64,000 nt of DNA from Bacillus mojavensis RO-H-1 = KCTC 3706. GTDB lineage: Bacteria; Bacillota; Bacilli; Bacillales; Bacillaceae. The notes under the pieces were generated by a model. It ran no database searches and was not told where the DNA came from. It saw only the letters and a list, made by a program, of their open reading frames with translations. The position numbers and the translations under genes are program-made. Positions 8,353-17,623 of the stretch are shown piece by piece (positions within the stretch are counted from its first letter, which is position 1; each line of letters starts with the position of its first letter). The stretch is taken from NCBI RefSeq assembly GCF_000245335.1, contig NZ_JH600286.1, positions 372,001 through 436,000 of the forward strand, read 5' to 3'.

Positions 8353-9555
8353 ATGTTAGATAATAAAACAATCGAAATCATAAAAAGTACTGTGCCAGTA
8401 TTACAGCAGCACGGTGAATCCATTACAGGACGTTTTTACGACCTCATGTTCCAAAATCATCCTGAGCTTTTAAACATTTTTAATCAAACAAACCAAAAGA
8501 AAAAAACACAGCGTACTGCCTTGGCGAATGCTGTTATTGCAGCTGCCGCCAATATTGACCGGCTTGGCAATATCATTCCGGTCATCAAACAAATCGGCCA
8601 TAAACACCGCAGTATCGGCATTAAGCCTGAACATTATCCGATTGTCGGCAAATATTTGCTGATTGCCATTAAAGATGTTTTGGGAGATGCAGCGGCTCCC
8701 GACATAATGCAGGCGTGGGAGAAAGCGTATGGGGTAATAGCTGACGCATTTATCAGAATTGAAAAAGAAATGTATGAGCAGGCAGAACATCAAACCGGCG
8801 GATGGAAGGAGTATAAGCCTTTCGTCATAGCGAAAAAAGTGCGTGAAAGCAAAGAAATTACATCCTTCTATTTGAAACCGGAAGACGGCAAGCCGTTATG
8901 TGAATTTCAAGCAGGGCAGTATATCAGCATCAAAGTCCGGATTCCTGATTCTGAATATACGCATATCCGTCAATACAGCCTGTCCGATATGCCGGGAAAA
9001 GACTATTATCGAATTTCAGTTAAGAAAGACGGTGTGGTGTCTTCTTATCTACACAATAAGCTGCATGAGGGGGATACATTAGAAATCAGCGCACCGGCAG
9101 GGGATTTTGTTTTAGATTTCTCATCCCGTAAAGATCTCGTGCTGCTTAGTGCCGGAGTTGGCATTACGCCGCTGATCAGCATGCTGAAAACGTCTGTTTC
9201 CAAACAGCCTGAGCGGCAGATTGTGTTTATCCATGCCGCGAAAAATAGTGAATACCACGCGCTACGCGATGAAGCAGAAGAGGCAGCAGAACATTCTTCT
9301 GTTAAAACGGCATTTGTGTATCGCGAGCCAACAGAAAAAGACCGAGCAGGTAACATTCAATTTCATGAAGGGCAGATTGATCAGCAGTACCTCAAAGCTC
9401 TGATTGCCAATACAGATGCGGATTATTACATTTGCGGTTCACCGTCATTTATCACTCACATGCACAAGCTTGTATCGGAACTCGGATCAGCGCCAGAGTC
9501 TATCCATTACGAACTGTTCGGTCCTCAATTAAGTATGGCGAAGTCTATTTCTTAA
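8353..9555 (+). CDS. hmp: Flavohemoglobin, nitric oxide dioxygenase
   Basis: This 400-residue protein converts NO and O2 to nitrate using NADPH. The globin domain covers residues 1-140, with a proximal histidine in the IGHKHRSIGIKPEHY region. The FAD-binding RQYSLS motif is near 216. The NAD(P) domain includes LLSAGVGITPLISML and the YICGSPSFI segment. A conserved palindrome just upstream suggests nitric-oxide-dependent derepression through NsrR. The gene is monocistronic with its own terminator. Confidence 0.95.
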   Translation: MLDNKTIEIIKSTVPVLQQHGESITGRFYDLMFQNHPELLNIFNQTNQKKKTQRTALANAVIAAAANIDRLGNIIPVIKQIGHKHRSIGIKPEHYPIVGKYLLIAIKDVLGDAAAPDIMQAWEKAYGVIADAFIRIEKEMYEQAEHQTGGWKEYKPFVIAKKVRESKEITSFYLKPEDGKPLCEFQAGQYISIKVRIPDSEYTHIRQYSLSDMPGKDYYRISVKKDGVVSSYLHNKLHEGDTLEISAPAGDFVLDFSSRKDLVLLSAGVGITPLISMLKTSVSKQPERQIVFIHAAKNSEYHALRDEAEEAAEHSSVKTAFVYREPTEKDRAGNIQFHEGQIDQQYLKALIANTDADYYICGSPSFITHMHKLVSELGSAPESIHYELFGPQLSMAKSIS

Positions 9556-9564
9556 CATATACGC

Positions 9565-9597
9565 GGCTCTTCTCAAATATTGGGAAGAGCCTTTTTT
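9565..9597 (+). terminator. Terminator after hmp
   Basis: The stem GGCTCTTC/GAAGAGCC is followed by T6. Confidence 0.8.
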
Positions 9598-9631
9598 AGG
9601 ATAATAGAAGAAGGCGGACGAGCGCCTTCTT

Positions 9632-9856
9632 CTACATCCGTACAATGACTGATCCGCCTCCGCTGGTGCATACGCGATTTTGCTGCTCTTGAATCGTTCT
9701 CAGCAATTCATTGTTCACCTCGATGGCTCTGATCAATTGTTCCATTTTAAGCTCTAAACCGGCCAGCCTGTCAGCTGTATGGTATGGCTGATAGGCTGCG
9801 GATTTTTGCTGTATGCTTTCATAGTGCCAATTGGCACTCTTATGCTGATGTTTCAT
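9632..9856 (-). CDS. ykzH: Small protein YkzH
   Basis: This is a 74-residue protein of unknown function starting MKHQHKSANWHYES. Its middle (residues about 25-60) is a leucine-rich, probably helical or coiled-coil segment, and it ends GGGSVIVRM. The start at 9856 has a ribosome site (GGAGGGA) four bases away; an extra 16 residues are possible in frame but lack one. Its reduced C-terminal tail resembles germination proteins of the GerPF/GerPB type, but I cannot establish that from sequence alone. Confidence 0.72.
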   Translation of the reverse strand: MKHQHKSANWHYESIQQKSAAYQPYHTADRLAGLELKMEQLIRAIEVNNELLRTIQEQQNRVCTSGGGSVIVRM

Positions 9857-10015
9857 GCTGTCCCTCCAATCAACATGGCTTTCTACTATGTTATGTGCCT
9901 GCATTCTGCACGTTCGCCTATTTAGATGCTGGATGAAGAGGTAAAGATATGCATAGCGTTACGGTCCCAGGGAACAATATATTCATTATGGCTAGCGGAT
10001 GGAGGGCAATGATCA

Positions 10016-10747
10016 GTGTTATGGATGGTATGGGCATTTTTACTCAAGCCTGTTATCGTGTTTTCGATTGCTTATATTTTGTTTCGGCTTGCCGGTAAAA
10101 AAGCCGTGTCACAAATGAACAATTTTGATTTGCTTTTGACCTTCGCAATCGGAACCATTATCAGTGAGCCGATTCTCACATCCAAACTGCCGATGTCTAT
10201 TTATTACGCGTGCTCCTTTTTATTGCTTTATCTTCTGATGAGCAAGCTTGCTCTTTCTAATAAGTGGAGGTGGCTGCTGGTGGTCAGTCCGACAGTGTTA
10301 ATCCGAAACGGGGATATCGATGAGCGCGGACTCAAAAAAGAGAGGCTGACCGTCAATGAGCTGCTAGGAAAACTGAGAGAAAAGGGCTATGCTGATCCGG
10401 CTGATATTGACCTTGCCATCATTGAAGAAACGGGAGAAGTAAGCGTAATCCCGACAGAAGAAGCGAGAGCAGTGCAGATGCGGGATTTGAATATGGAGGC
10501 TGAACGGAACTTTATCCCAATCCCCCTCATATTGGACGGTGAGATCCTTGATCACAATTTGAAGTACCTTCAAAAAAACCGAAGCTGGCTGTATGAAAAG
10601 CTTGAGGAAAAAGGCCACAGCCCAAAACAGCTGTCTTTGATCACGCTCGGCACGTTAAATGACCGCGGTGACATCTCACTCGATTTGAATACAGCCAACG
10701 ATTCGCACCATGACCCGTATTTATACAAGCCTGGAAATAACAATTAA
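10016..10747 (+). CDS. ykjA: DUF421 membrane protein YkjA
   Basis: This 243-residue member of the YetF/YkjA (DUF421) family has about three N-terminal membrane segments (residues 5-80, with LLLTFAIGTIISEP between two of them). A cytoplasmic domain follows, containing the typical RLTVNELLGKLREKGY and IDLAIIEETGEVSVIP motifs. The start is GTG behind a GGAGGG ribosome site. The function of the family is poorly defined; relatives are associated with spore membranes and stress. Confidence 0.85.
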   Translation: MLWMVWAFLLKPVIVFSIAYILFRLAGKKAVSQMNNFDLLLTFAIGTIISEPILTSKLPMSIYYACSFLLLYLLMSKLALSNKWRWLLVVSPTVLIRNGDIDERGLKKERLTVNELLGKLREKGYADPADIDLAIIEETGEVSVIPTEEARAVQMRDLNMEAERNFIPIPLILDGEILDHNLKYLQKNRSWLYEKLEEKGHSPKQLSLITLGTLNDRGDISLDLNTANDSHHDPYLYKPGNNN

Positions 10748-10857
10748 TTTGCTGCCGACATTCTTTCGCGCTTTTTTTATAGATTAGATGTGACTTATGC
10801 AAAGGAAATGTTCCCCCTTACGTCAAATGTACAGCTTAGGTAAGGAGGGAATGGAAC

Positions 10858-11382
10858 ATGAGGGACTTATTCATTAGAAAAGACATGGCGCCGACAGTCA
10901 GTCTGCTGTATTCCGCAGTGGAAGAAAACAGACTCCGTTTGGCATCTATTGTTAGCCGCATGACTCACAGAGAGCTATATGATAAGGGGTCTCAAACGAA
11001 AAACAGCACGGCCCAGCTGCTGCAGCATATCGCAAATGTTGATATTAGATGGGTGTGGCGCATAAAGGAGAATCGGGTCCCTGACCATATTGATGACATT
11101 TACGGCCCAATGACAGATGAAAGCGGACGATTGCCTGAACCAAAGAATCAGCCGGGATTAGAAGAGCTTTTGACAAGGCACCAACATGTCGTAAACGAGC
11201 TGAAATCGGTATGTAAGACCTTGACCGAGAACGATTTGCATCAAACGCTTTCTTACGAGGGTGACAAGGCAACAGTAAGATGGGGCATCTGGCATATGGC
11301 GGATCATAATCGCTATCATCAAGCCCATATTGAAGCCCTAAAAAAAGAATGGAAGCAGGATATAATCAAAAATGCGCGCTGA
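10858..11382 (+). CDS. ykkA: DinB/YfiT-like metalloprotein YkkA
   Basis: This 174-residue protein has the four-helix DinB fold. The likely metal-binding histidines are in LLQHIANVD (near 61) and the C-terminal HMADHNRYHQAHIEAL. Family members are thiol-dependent transferases or of unknown role. It overlaps ykkB by 11 bases and the two are probably co-translated. These two genes lie upstream of the guanidine riboswitch and are therefore not under its control. Confidence 0.87.
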   Translation: MRDLFIRKDMAPTVSLLYSAVEENRLRLASIVSRMTHRELYDKGSQTKNSTAQLLQHIANVDIRWVWRIKENRVPDHIDDIYGPMTDESGRLPEPKNQPGLEELLTRHQHVVNELKSVCKTLTENDLHQTLSYEGDKATVRWGIWHMADHNRYHQAHIEALKKEWKQDIIKNAR

Positions 11383-11887
11383 AACGAAGCTTGAGACCGA
11401 ACGAATTCGTTTGCGCTGTATGGAGGACAGGGATCAAGAAGCTTTGCTTGAGCTTTTCAGCGACCCTGAAGTGATGAAGTATTATTCCGGTTTAAAAGAT
11501 AAACAGGAAACCCGCGAGTGGATCGCTTGGAACAAAAGAAATGAAAAAGGGTACCGGGTCAGTCTCTGGATCGCCGAGGACAAACAGTCGGGGGATTTTT
11601 TAGGCCAATGCGGAATCGTACCTCAGCAAACTGAAAATGAAACGGCGATGGAAATCGGCTATATGTTTGCACGCCGGCACTGGGGAAACGGCTATGCGCA
11701 AGAAGCGGCCAAAGCCTGCCTGGAATATGGCTTCAATCACCGGCAGTACGGCAAAATTGCGGCTTTGATTGACCCGGATAACAAAGCGTCTATACGGGTG
11801 GCGGAGAAAATCGGCATGCTTTACAGCCGGACGATCAGAAAATGGAATAAACCGATCGCTGTGTATGAAAGAAAATCTTACAATTGA
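11372..11887 (+). CDS. ykkB: GNAT family N-acetyltransferase YkkB
   Basis: This 171-residue acetyltransferase is of the RimJ/RimL-like type. It has LETERIRLRCMEDRDQEALL at the N-terminus, IGYMFARRHWGNGYAQEAA as the acetyl-CoA-binding motif (near 92-110), and the closing ALIDPDNKASIRVAEKIGM. The acceptor substrate is unknown. Its start lies inside the end of ykkA. Confidence 0.88.
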   Translation: MRAETKLETERIRLRCMEDRDQEALLELFSDPEVMKYYSGLKDKQETREWIAWNKRNEKGYRVSLWIAEDKQSGDFLGQCGIVPQQTENETAMEIGYMFARRHWGNGYAQEAAKACLEYGFNHRQYGKIAALIDPDNKASIRVAEKIGMLYSRTIRKWNKPIAVYERKSYN

Positions 11888-11924
11888 AGACAGCATTGAG
11901 GTGTAGTATCATAAGACCAGATAA

Positions 11925-12068
11925 AGTTTTCTAGGGTTCCGCATGTTAATTGACATGGACTGGTCCGAGAGAAAACACATATGCGCATCATAACAGCGCA
12001 TATGCACACGGAGGGAAAAAAGCCCGGGAGAGTCAAGCTCATTAGAGTCGACTGTCCGGGGTTTTTTT
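11925..12068 (+). promoter_or_regulatory. Guanidine-I (ykkC) riboswitch with expression-platform terminator
   Basis: Conserved blocks of the ykkC RNA are in order: CTAGGGTTCCGCA (11931), ACTGGTCCGAGAGAAAAC (11959), a variable hairpin (ATATGCGC/GCGCATAT), and ACACGGAGGGAAAAAAGCC (12006). The terminator CCCGGGAGAGTC...GACTGTCCGGGG-T7 directly follows and shares bases with the aptamer. Guanidine binding should prevent termination and switch on ykkCD. Confidence 0.95.
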
Positions 12069-12105
12069 GTTTTCGGACAATGTAGAAAGAAAGGAATGAT
12101 GTGAT

Positions 12106-12444
12106 ATGAAATGGGGATTGGTTGTGCTGGCCGCCGTGTTTGAGGTTGTTTGGGTTGTGGGCTTAAAGCATGCTGACTCACTCTTAACATGGAGCGGCAC
12201 TGCCGTCGGTATCATATTTAGCTTTTATTTATTAATGAAGGCGACAAGCAGCCTGCCGGTCGGTACTGTATACGCCGTCTTTACAGGTCTTGGCACAGCA
12301 GGAACGGTGATGAGTGAAATGTTTCTGTTTCACGAACCGGTCGGATGGCCGAAGCTCGTGTTAATCGGTGTGCTCTTAATCGGTGTGATCGGATTGAAGC
12401 TTGTGACACAGGATGAGGCTGATGAAAAAGGAGGCGAGGCATAA
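12106..12444 (+). CDS. ykkC: SMR guanidinium exporter subunit YkkC
   Basis: This is a 112-residue small multidrug resistance protein with four membrane helices. The conserved glutamate lies in helix 1 ([11 protein letters not shown]), and there are [20 protein letters not shown] and a C-terminal [14 protein letters not shown] helix. It overlaps ykkD by one base (TAATG). The preceding guanidine-I riboswitch indicates a role in exporting guanidinium as a heterodimer with YkkD. Confidence 0.94.
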   Translation: MKWGLVVLAAVFEVVWVVGLKHADSLLTWSGTAVGIIFSFYLLMKATSSLPVGTVYAVFTGLGTAGTVMSEMFLFHEPVGWPKLVLIGVLLIGVIGLKLVTQDEADEKGGEA

Positions 12445-12761
12445 TGCTTCATTGGATCAGTTTATTAGGCGCGGGCTTTTTGGAAATGGCAGGCGTCGCA
12501 CTAATGAATCAATTTGCGAAAGAAAAAAGCGCGAAATGGGTGGTGCTGATCATTATCGGTTTTGCCGCCTCTTTTTCCTTATTATCGTTTGCTATGGAAA
12601 CCATTCCGATGGGCACCGCTTACGCCGTTTGGACAGGCATTGGCACCGCGGGCGGGGCGCTTATCGGCATTCTCTTTTACAATGAGCAGAAAGACGCCAA
12701 ACGGATCTTCTTTATCGCTTTAATCTTGTGCTCGGCCGTCGGTTTAAAAATTCTGTCATAA
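12444..12761 (+). CDS. ykkD: SMR guanidinium exporter subunit YkkD
   Basis: This 105-residue partner has four transmembrane helices, with the essential glutamate in GAGFLEMAGVALM and the SMR motif TAYAVWTGIGTAGGALIG. The opposing-topology heterodimer is known for EbrAB/YkkCD-type pumps. The gene starts at the last base of ykkC. Confidence 0.94.
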   Translation: MLHWISLLGAGFLEMAGVALMNQFAKEKSAKWVVLIIIGFAASFSLLSFAMETIPMGTAYAVWTGIGTAGGALIGILFYNEQKDAKRIFFIALILCSAVGLKILS

Positions 12762-12831
12762 ATTGATTTTTATCAAATCTTCAGTATAATGGATAATTAG
12801 TCTAGACTTACAAAGATAAGAGGGATTATTC

Positions 12832-13734
12832 ATGAAATCATATATGACCCAGCGGTTAAATGAATACCGTGACGGAAATGAAGATAAAGGGCGCCTCTTG
12901 GTCAGCTGTCCCGACCAGCCGGGAATTGTTGCTGCGGTTTCTGCGTTTTTATTGGAACATGGCGCCAATATTATTGAATCCAATCAATACACGACAGATC
13001 CTGAAGGCGGGCGTTTTTTCCTGAGAATTGACTTCGATTGCAAGGGCATTCAGGAGAAAAAAGAAAAACTCCAGAACGCGTTTTCGTCTATTGCGGATAC
13101 ATTCGACATGACGTGGAGCTTAACGATGGCCAGCGAGCTGAAGCGTGTCGCTATTTTTGTATCAAAGGAGCTTCACTGTCTGCATGAGCTCATTTGGGAA
13201 TGGCAAACAGGCAATCTCATGGCGGAAATCGCGGTTGTCATCAGCAACCATGAAGATGCGAGAGACCTTGTTGAACCGCTGAATATTCCATTCCACTATT
13301 TAAAAGCGAACAAAGATATCAGAGCGGAAGTTGAGAAACAGCAGCTTGAACTGCTGGAGCAATATGATATTGATGTGATCGTTCTTGCTCGCTACATGCA
13401 GATCTTAACGCCTGATTTTGTGTCAGCTCACCCGAACCGAATCATTAATATCCACCATTCCTTCCTGCCTGCTTTTATCGGTGCCAATCCGTATAAACGG
13501 GCTTATGAGCGGGGGGTCAAATTGATTGGCGCAACTTCTCACTATGTCACAAATGACCTTGATGAAGGGCCGATCATTGAACAGGACATTGAGCGTGTTG
13601 ACCACCGCGACAATGCCGACGCGCTAAAAAATATCGGCAGAACGATTGAACGCAGCGTTCTTGCCCGCGCTGTGAAATGGCACTTAGAAGACCGTGTCAT
13701 CGTTCACGAAAATAAAACAATTGTCTTTAACTAG
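12832..13734 (+). CDS. purU: Formyltetrahydrofolate deformylase
   Basis: This enzyme hydrolyses 10-formyl-THF to THF and formate, supporting purine synthesis and one-carbon balance. An N-terminal ACT domain (LLVSCPDQPGIVAAVSAFL, residues 22-40) is followed by a formyltransferase-like domain. That domain has IINIHHSFLPAFIGANPYKRA (near 205) and the catalytic Asp in NDLDEGPIIEQD. At 300 residues it is family length. A short terminator follows and separates it from the proB leader. Confidence 0.94.
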   Translation: MKSYMTQRLNEYRDGNEDKGRLLVSCPDQPGIVAAVSAFLLEHGANIIESNQYTTDPEGGRFFLRIDFDCKGIQEKKEKLQNAFSSIADTFDMTWSLTMASELKRVAIFVSKELHCLHELIWEWQTGNLMAEIAVVISNHEDARDLVEPLNIPFHYLKANKDIRAEVEKQQLELLEQYDIDVIVLARYMQILTPDFVSAHPNRIINIHHSFLPAFIGANPYKRAYERGVKLIGATSHYVTNDLDEGPIIEQDIERVDHRDNADALKNIGRTIERSVLARAVKWHLEDRVIVHENKTIVFN

Positions 13735-13745
13735 ACTGCCAGGCG

Positions 13746-13767
13746 CCCGCGTAATGCGGGTTTTTTT
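13746..13767 (+). terminator. Terminator after purU
   Basis: The compact hairpin CCCGC-GTAAT-GCGGG is followed by T7. Confidence 0.85.
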
Positions 13768-13782
13768 GATGTGTAAAAAACC

Positions 13783-13811
13783 TTGACAAGAAGCCTTTTT
13801 CTTTGCATAAT
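13783..13811 (+). promoter_or_regulatory. SigA-type promoter of proBA
   Basis: TTGACA at 13783-13788 and CATAAT at 13806-13811 are separated by 17 bases, just upstream of the T-box leader. Confidence 0.75.
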
Positions 13812-13817
13812 ATAAAA

Positions 13818-14058
13818 AAATCATTGAGCGTTGAAGAGGATTAGTAAGCAGATCTTTCTGTGACAGAGAGCAAAATGAGTGGCTGAAACATTTTGCCGCA
13901 TGAAACCTGCCGAACCTGCCTTGGAGTCTTAGGGGGAAAACCTAGGCGCATAACCTGGCGTTACAGGGAAGCGGAACGTGCTGAAGTGCGTTCAAACAAG
14001 GTGGTACCACGGAAACCCATTTCGTCCTTATCAATAAGGATGAAATGGGTTTTTTTAT
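13818..14058 (+). promoter_or_regulatory. T-box leader of proBA (proline tRNA sensing)
   Basis: The conserved T-box core AAGGTGGTACCACGG lies at 13998-14012. It is followed by a terminator (ACCCATTTCGTCC/GGATGAAATGGGT plus T7, 14015-14057). A long structured region upstream contains candidate CCT (proline) specifier codons at 13906 and 13915; the exact specifier loop was not folded. Uncharged tRNA-Pro should bind and allow read-through into proB. Confidence 0.93.
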
Positions 14059-14095
14059 TGTGAGTTGGCTGGCGAAAAGCCGCGGAGGAGAATAA

Positions 14096-15192
14096 ATGAA
14101 AAAACAAAGAATAGTAGTGAAGATAGGAAGCAGTTCGCTTACAAATAGCAACGGAAGCATTGATGAGGTAAAAATCAGAGAACACGTTCAGGCAATTTCT
14201 CTTTTGAAAAAAGCGGGGCATGAACTGATTTTGATTACCTCGGGAGCAGTAGCGGCGGGGTTTTCCAGTCTCGGTTATCCGTCCCGTCCCGTCACCATCA
14301 AGGGAAAACAGGCGGCAGCCGCGGTCGGACAAACACTGTTAATGCAGCAATACATGAATCAATTTAAACAATACTCACTTACCCCGGGACAAATCCTTTT
14401 GACGAGAAATGATTTTTCAAAAAGAGAGCGGTATCGAAACGCGTATGCAACGATAATGGAGTTACTGGAGCGCGGCGTCATTCCGATTATCAATGAAAAT
14501 GACTCTACATCTGTTGAAGAATTGACATTCGGGGATAATGACATGCTTTCTGCGTTGGTCAGCGGTTTGATTCATGCGGACCAGCTCATGATTCTCACTG
14601 ACATTAACGGGCTGTATGATGCCAATCCGAATGAAAATCCTGATGCGAAGCGATTTGATTACCTGCCGGAGATCACCCCTGAATTGCTGGGATACGCGGG
14701 TTCAGCTGGATCAAAGGTTGGCACTGGCGGTATGAAATCAAAGCTGCTGGCCGCACAAACAGCACTGTCTCTTGGGGTCAAAGTATTCATCGGAACAGGC
14801 AGCGGTGAACAAAAGCTGGCGGATATTCTAGACGGCAGGGGAGATGGGACTTATATCGGCGACAAGGAGCTATCCTCAGTCAACAATACGAGACAATGGA
14901 TTCAATTCCACTCGCCGATATCAGGAGAAATCGTCATTGACGCGGGTGCCCAAGAGGCGATGGTTTATAACGGAAGCAGTCTTTTACCGGCTGGCGTAGT
15001 GGGCGTGAACGGAAGCTTTCCAAAAGGGCTGTCGTGGAAGTCCGTGGACCGGGCGGTGTGATCGGCAAAGGCCAGACCCATTATTCATCTGAGGAAATTA
15101 TGGAGGCAAAAGGCAAACGAAGCAATGAGCTTGATTTTGACAAAACGTTTGAGGTCATTCACAGGAATGACTGGGTCAACTTAAAAGACTAG
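14096..15192 (+). pseudogene. proB: Glutamate 5-kinase ProB, frameshifted as written
   Basis: This enzyme phosphorylates glutamate in the first step of proline synthesis. The amino-acid-kinase domain ([46 protein letters not shown]) and a C-terminal PUA domain are recognisable. As written the frame closes at 15061. Adding one G to the GGG at 15026-15028 restores [17 protein letters not shown] and runs to a TAG at 15190-15192. That gives 365 residues, the normal ProB length. Only about 44 residues of the PUA domain are displaced. The break is most likely a sequencing error; if real, the PUA domain would be lost. It is followed closely by proA. Confidence 0.93.
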
Positions 15193-15203
15193 GGGGCGGA
15201 AAA

Positions 15204-16451
15204 ATGAGTGAAGTTTCTGTAAAAGCGAAGCTGGCGAAAGAAGCAGCAGCTGAAATGATGATGAAAACAACGGCTGAAAAGAATGAGGCGCTCAGTCTCA
15301 TTGCAAACGGACTCCGTAAAGAATTGGATTTTCTCTTATCGGAAAATGCAAAAGACATAAAGAACGGAAAAGCAAATGGGTTAACACCCGATGTCATTGA
15401 CCGTCTCACGCTGGATGAGAAACGCATACGCGACATCGCGGACGCGGTAGAGCTATTGATTGATCTGGCTGACCCAGTCGGCGAATCTCTTGAAACAATT
15501 GAAAAAGAGAACGGCCTGTTTATTGAAAAAATCCGTGTGCCGCTCGGAGTTGCCGGAATGATTTATGAGGCGAGGCCAAACGTCACAGTTGATGCAGCTA
15601 CCCTTTGCCTGAAAACAGGGAATGCGGTCGTCCTGCGGGGGAGCTCCTCAGCCATTCACAGCAACAAAGCACTCGTAGGTGTTATTCACAGAGCGCTTGA
15701 GAAGTCAGTGCTTCCCATCAACGCTGTGCAGCTGATTGAGGATACGAGCAGAGAGACAGCAAAAGAACTCTTTACGTTAAATGACGGCTTGGATGTATTG
15801 ATTCCGCGCGGTGGCAAAAAACTGATCGATCTCGTTGTTAGAGAATCAACAGTCCCAGTATTAGAAACCGGAGCCGGCAACTGTCATATTTTCATAGATG
15901 AAACGGCAAATCCGGAAATGGCAGAAAGGATCGTTGTAAACGCCAAAACGCAGCGCCCTTCCGTTTGCAACGCAATTGAATCACTGCTGATCCACAAAGC
16001 GTGGGCAGAGCAGCACGGAAAAGAATTACTGACGCAGCTGGAAAAAGCGGGAGTCGAAATCCGCGGTGATGAATTCGTATGTGGACTTCATTCTTCAAGC
16101 AAACAGGCGTCAGAAGAAGATTGGGGAACGGAATACTTAGGGCCTGTCATCAGTGTAAAGACGGTTGAAAGTGTACAGGAAGCTGTACAGCATATCCAGA
16201 AATACGGCACTAATCATTCTGAAGCCATTTTAACTGAAAACGATAAGCATGCAGCTTTCTTTCAAACGGCTGTCGATGCCGCCGCGGTTTATCATAACGC
16301 GTCAACCCGTTTTACCGATGGCTTTGAATTTGGCTACGGAGCAGAAATCGGCATCAGTACACAAAAGCTTCATGCAAGAGGACCGATGGGTCTTCCTGCA
16401 TTAACTTCTACAAAATATATCATTAAAGGAACAGGACAAATTCGCGAATAG
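15204..16451 (+). CDS. proA: Gamma-glutamyl phosphate reductase
   Basis: This aldehyde-dehydrogenase-superfamily enzyme of 415 residues reduces gamma-glutamyl phosphate to the semialdehyde. The catalytic cysteine is in [12 protein letters not shown] (near 230), with NAD(P)-binding [16 protein letters not shown] and the C-terminal [14 protein letters not shown]. It sits 11 bases behind the repaired end of proB in the T-box-controlled operon and is followed by a terminator. Confidence 0.95.
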   Translation: MSEVSVKAKLAKEAAAEMMMKTTAEKNEALSLIANGLRKELDFLLSENAKDIKNGKANGLTPDVIDRLTLDEKRIRDIADAVELLIDLADPVGESLETIEKENGLFIEKIRVPLGVAGMIYEARPNVTVDAATLCLKTGNAVVLRGSSSAIHSNKALVGVIHRALEKSVLPINAVQLIEDTSRETAKELFTLNDGLDVLIPRGGKKLIDLVVRESTVPVLETGAGNCHIFIDETANPEMAERIVVNAKTQRPSVCNAIESLLIHKAWAEQHGKELLTQLEKAGVEIRGDEFVCGLHSSSKQASEEDWGTEYLGPVISVKTVESVQEAVQHIQKYGTNHSEAILTENDKHAAFFQTAVDAAAVYHNASTRFTDGFEFGYGAEIGISTQKLHARGPMGLPALTSTKYIIKGTGQIRE

Positions 16452-16469
16452 CGAGGCAATGTTCGATGA

Positions 16470-16504
16470 AAAAGCTTATCTCGTAACGGGATAAGCTTTT
16501 TTTT
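16470..16504 (+). terminator. Terminator after proA
   Basis: The stem AAAGCTTATC/GATAAGCTTT is followed by a T run. Confidence 0.85.
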
Positions 16505-16517
16505 GTTCGCTAAAATA

Positions 16518-16555
16518 TTGACACAATAAATTAGATTGTGTACAATTAAATTGTA
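16518..16555 (+). promoter_or_regulatory. ohrA promoter with OhrR operator
   Basis: TTGACA (16518-16523), a 17-base spacer and TACAAT (16541-16546) form the promoter. The -10 lies inside the palindrome TACAATTAAATTGTA (16541-16555), which matches the known OhrR operator. Bound repressor would block RNA polymerase directly. Confidence 0.88.
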
Positions 16556-16581
16556 TAAAATATATCTAGGGGGATACAAAA

Positions 16582-17007
16582 ATGAGTCAGCCATTATTTA
16601 CAGCGTCTGTTTCAGCGGTAGGAGGAAGAGAAGGAAAGGTGATTTCATCAGACCGCGTTCTCGAGCTCGATGTCGCAATGCCGGGAACACCGAGAGCAAA
16701 GAAATTAGAAAAAGCGACAAATCCGGAGCAACTGTTTGCGGCAGGTTACGCAGCTTGCTTTGACAGTGCACTTCAGCTTGTAGCAAGAACAGAACGAGTA
16801 AAAGTGGAGACAGAGGTTACGGCGCATGTCAGCCTGCTAAAGGATGAAGCAGATCAAGGCTACAAACTGGGTGTGACGCTGCAGGTGAAAGGAAAAGGAG
16901 TCAGTGCATCAGAATTACAGGCACTTGTCCAAAAAGCGCACGGTGTCTGCCCTTATTCAAAAGCAACCTCAGGCAATATCGATGTCACATTGGAAGTCGC
17001 TGAATAA
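16582..17007 (+). CDS. ohrA: Organic hydroperoxide reductase OhrA
   Basis: This 141-residue OsmC/Ohr protein reduces organic hydroperoxides with a thiol pair. The peroxidatic cysteine is in AAGYAACFDSAL (near 60) and the resolving cysteine in AHGVCPYSKATSGN (near 124). It is induced by organic peroxides through OhrR: the promoter carries the OhrR palindrome and the regulator gene is convergent next door. Confidence 0.95.
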   Translation: MSQPLFTASVSAVGGREGKVISSDRVLELDVAMPGTPRAKKLEKATNPEQLFAAGYAACFDSALQLVARTERVKVETEVTAHVSLLKDEADQGYKLGVTLQVKGKGVSASELQALVQKAHGVCPYSKATSGNIDVTLEVAE

Positions 17008-17047
17008 AAAATGAGGATGCCTCACATAGGGCATCCTCATTTTTTTT
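17006..17047. terminator. Bidirectional terminator between ohrA and ohrR
   Basis: The stem AAAAATGAGGATGC/GCATCCTCATTTTT serves both convergent genes. Confidence 0.88.
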
Positions 17048-17480
17048 GGTGCAGGGTTTCAAGCAATGTATATAGAGCCGATTTTAAGTGTTTTAATTCC
17101 TCGCCGGACTGGCCTGAGAGTGCCAGAATCGTTCCCGGAATATCAGCCGCTTTTTCTTTTAATAATGTTCCGTTCTCTGTCAGGCTGATCATCACCAACC
17201 GCTCATCCTCTTCAGATCTTTTTCTTGTAATCAAGTCCTGCTGCTCCATCCGTTTCAGCATCGGTGTCAGCGTTCCGGAATCCAAATACAGAAGCTCGCC
17301 CATTTTTTTGACGGAAAGTGTTTCGTGTTCCCACAATAAAAGCAAAGCCAAATATTGAGGGTATGTCACATTCAGCTTTTCAAGCAGCGGCTTGTACTGC
17401 TTTGTCATTTCCCGCGAACTCGCATAAAGCAAAAAACAAAGCTGATTCTCTAATTTCATATGATCAAATCCATTTTCCAT
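17037..17480 (-). CDS. ohrR: Organic-peroxide-sensing MarR-family repressor OhrR
   Basis: This 147-residue winged-helix repressor of ohrA has the redox-sensing Cys15 in KLENQLCFLLYASS, the single-cysteine OhrR layout. The DNA-binding segment (LSVKKMGELLYLDSGTLTPM) and wing (RKRSEEDERLVMISLT) are clear. Oxidation of Cys15 with mixed disulfide formation releases DNA in the B. subtilis protein. Confidence 0.94.
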   Translation of the reverse strand: MENGFDHMKLENQLCFLLYASSREMTKQYKPLLEKLNVTYPQYLALLLLWEHETLSVKKMGELLYLDSGTLTPMLKRMEQQDLITRKRSEEDERLVMISLTENGTLLKEKAADIPGTILALSGQSGEELKHLKSALYTLLETLHQKK

Positions 17481-17562
17481 CTGTGTTCACCAACTCTTTC
17501 TGACATTACATACTATTGTAGCTGAAAAACACCACTTTTCCTATTCTCGGCAAACAAAACAT

Positions 17563-17586
17563 GTTTAAAAAGATGTGTATGGGAAA
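17563..17586 (+). promoter_or_regulatory. SigB-type promoter of ohrB
   Basis: GTTTAA (17563-17568), 12 bases, then GGGAAA (17581-17586) fits the SigB consensus. OhrB is known to belong to the general stress regulon in B. subtilis, unlike peroxide-induced ohrA. Confidence 0.8.
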
Positions 17587-17623
17587 TATAACAACTAAAG
17601 ACAAATAAGGAGGCTGAAAACAA

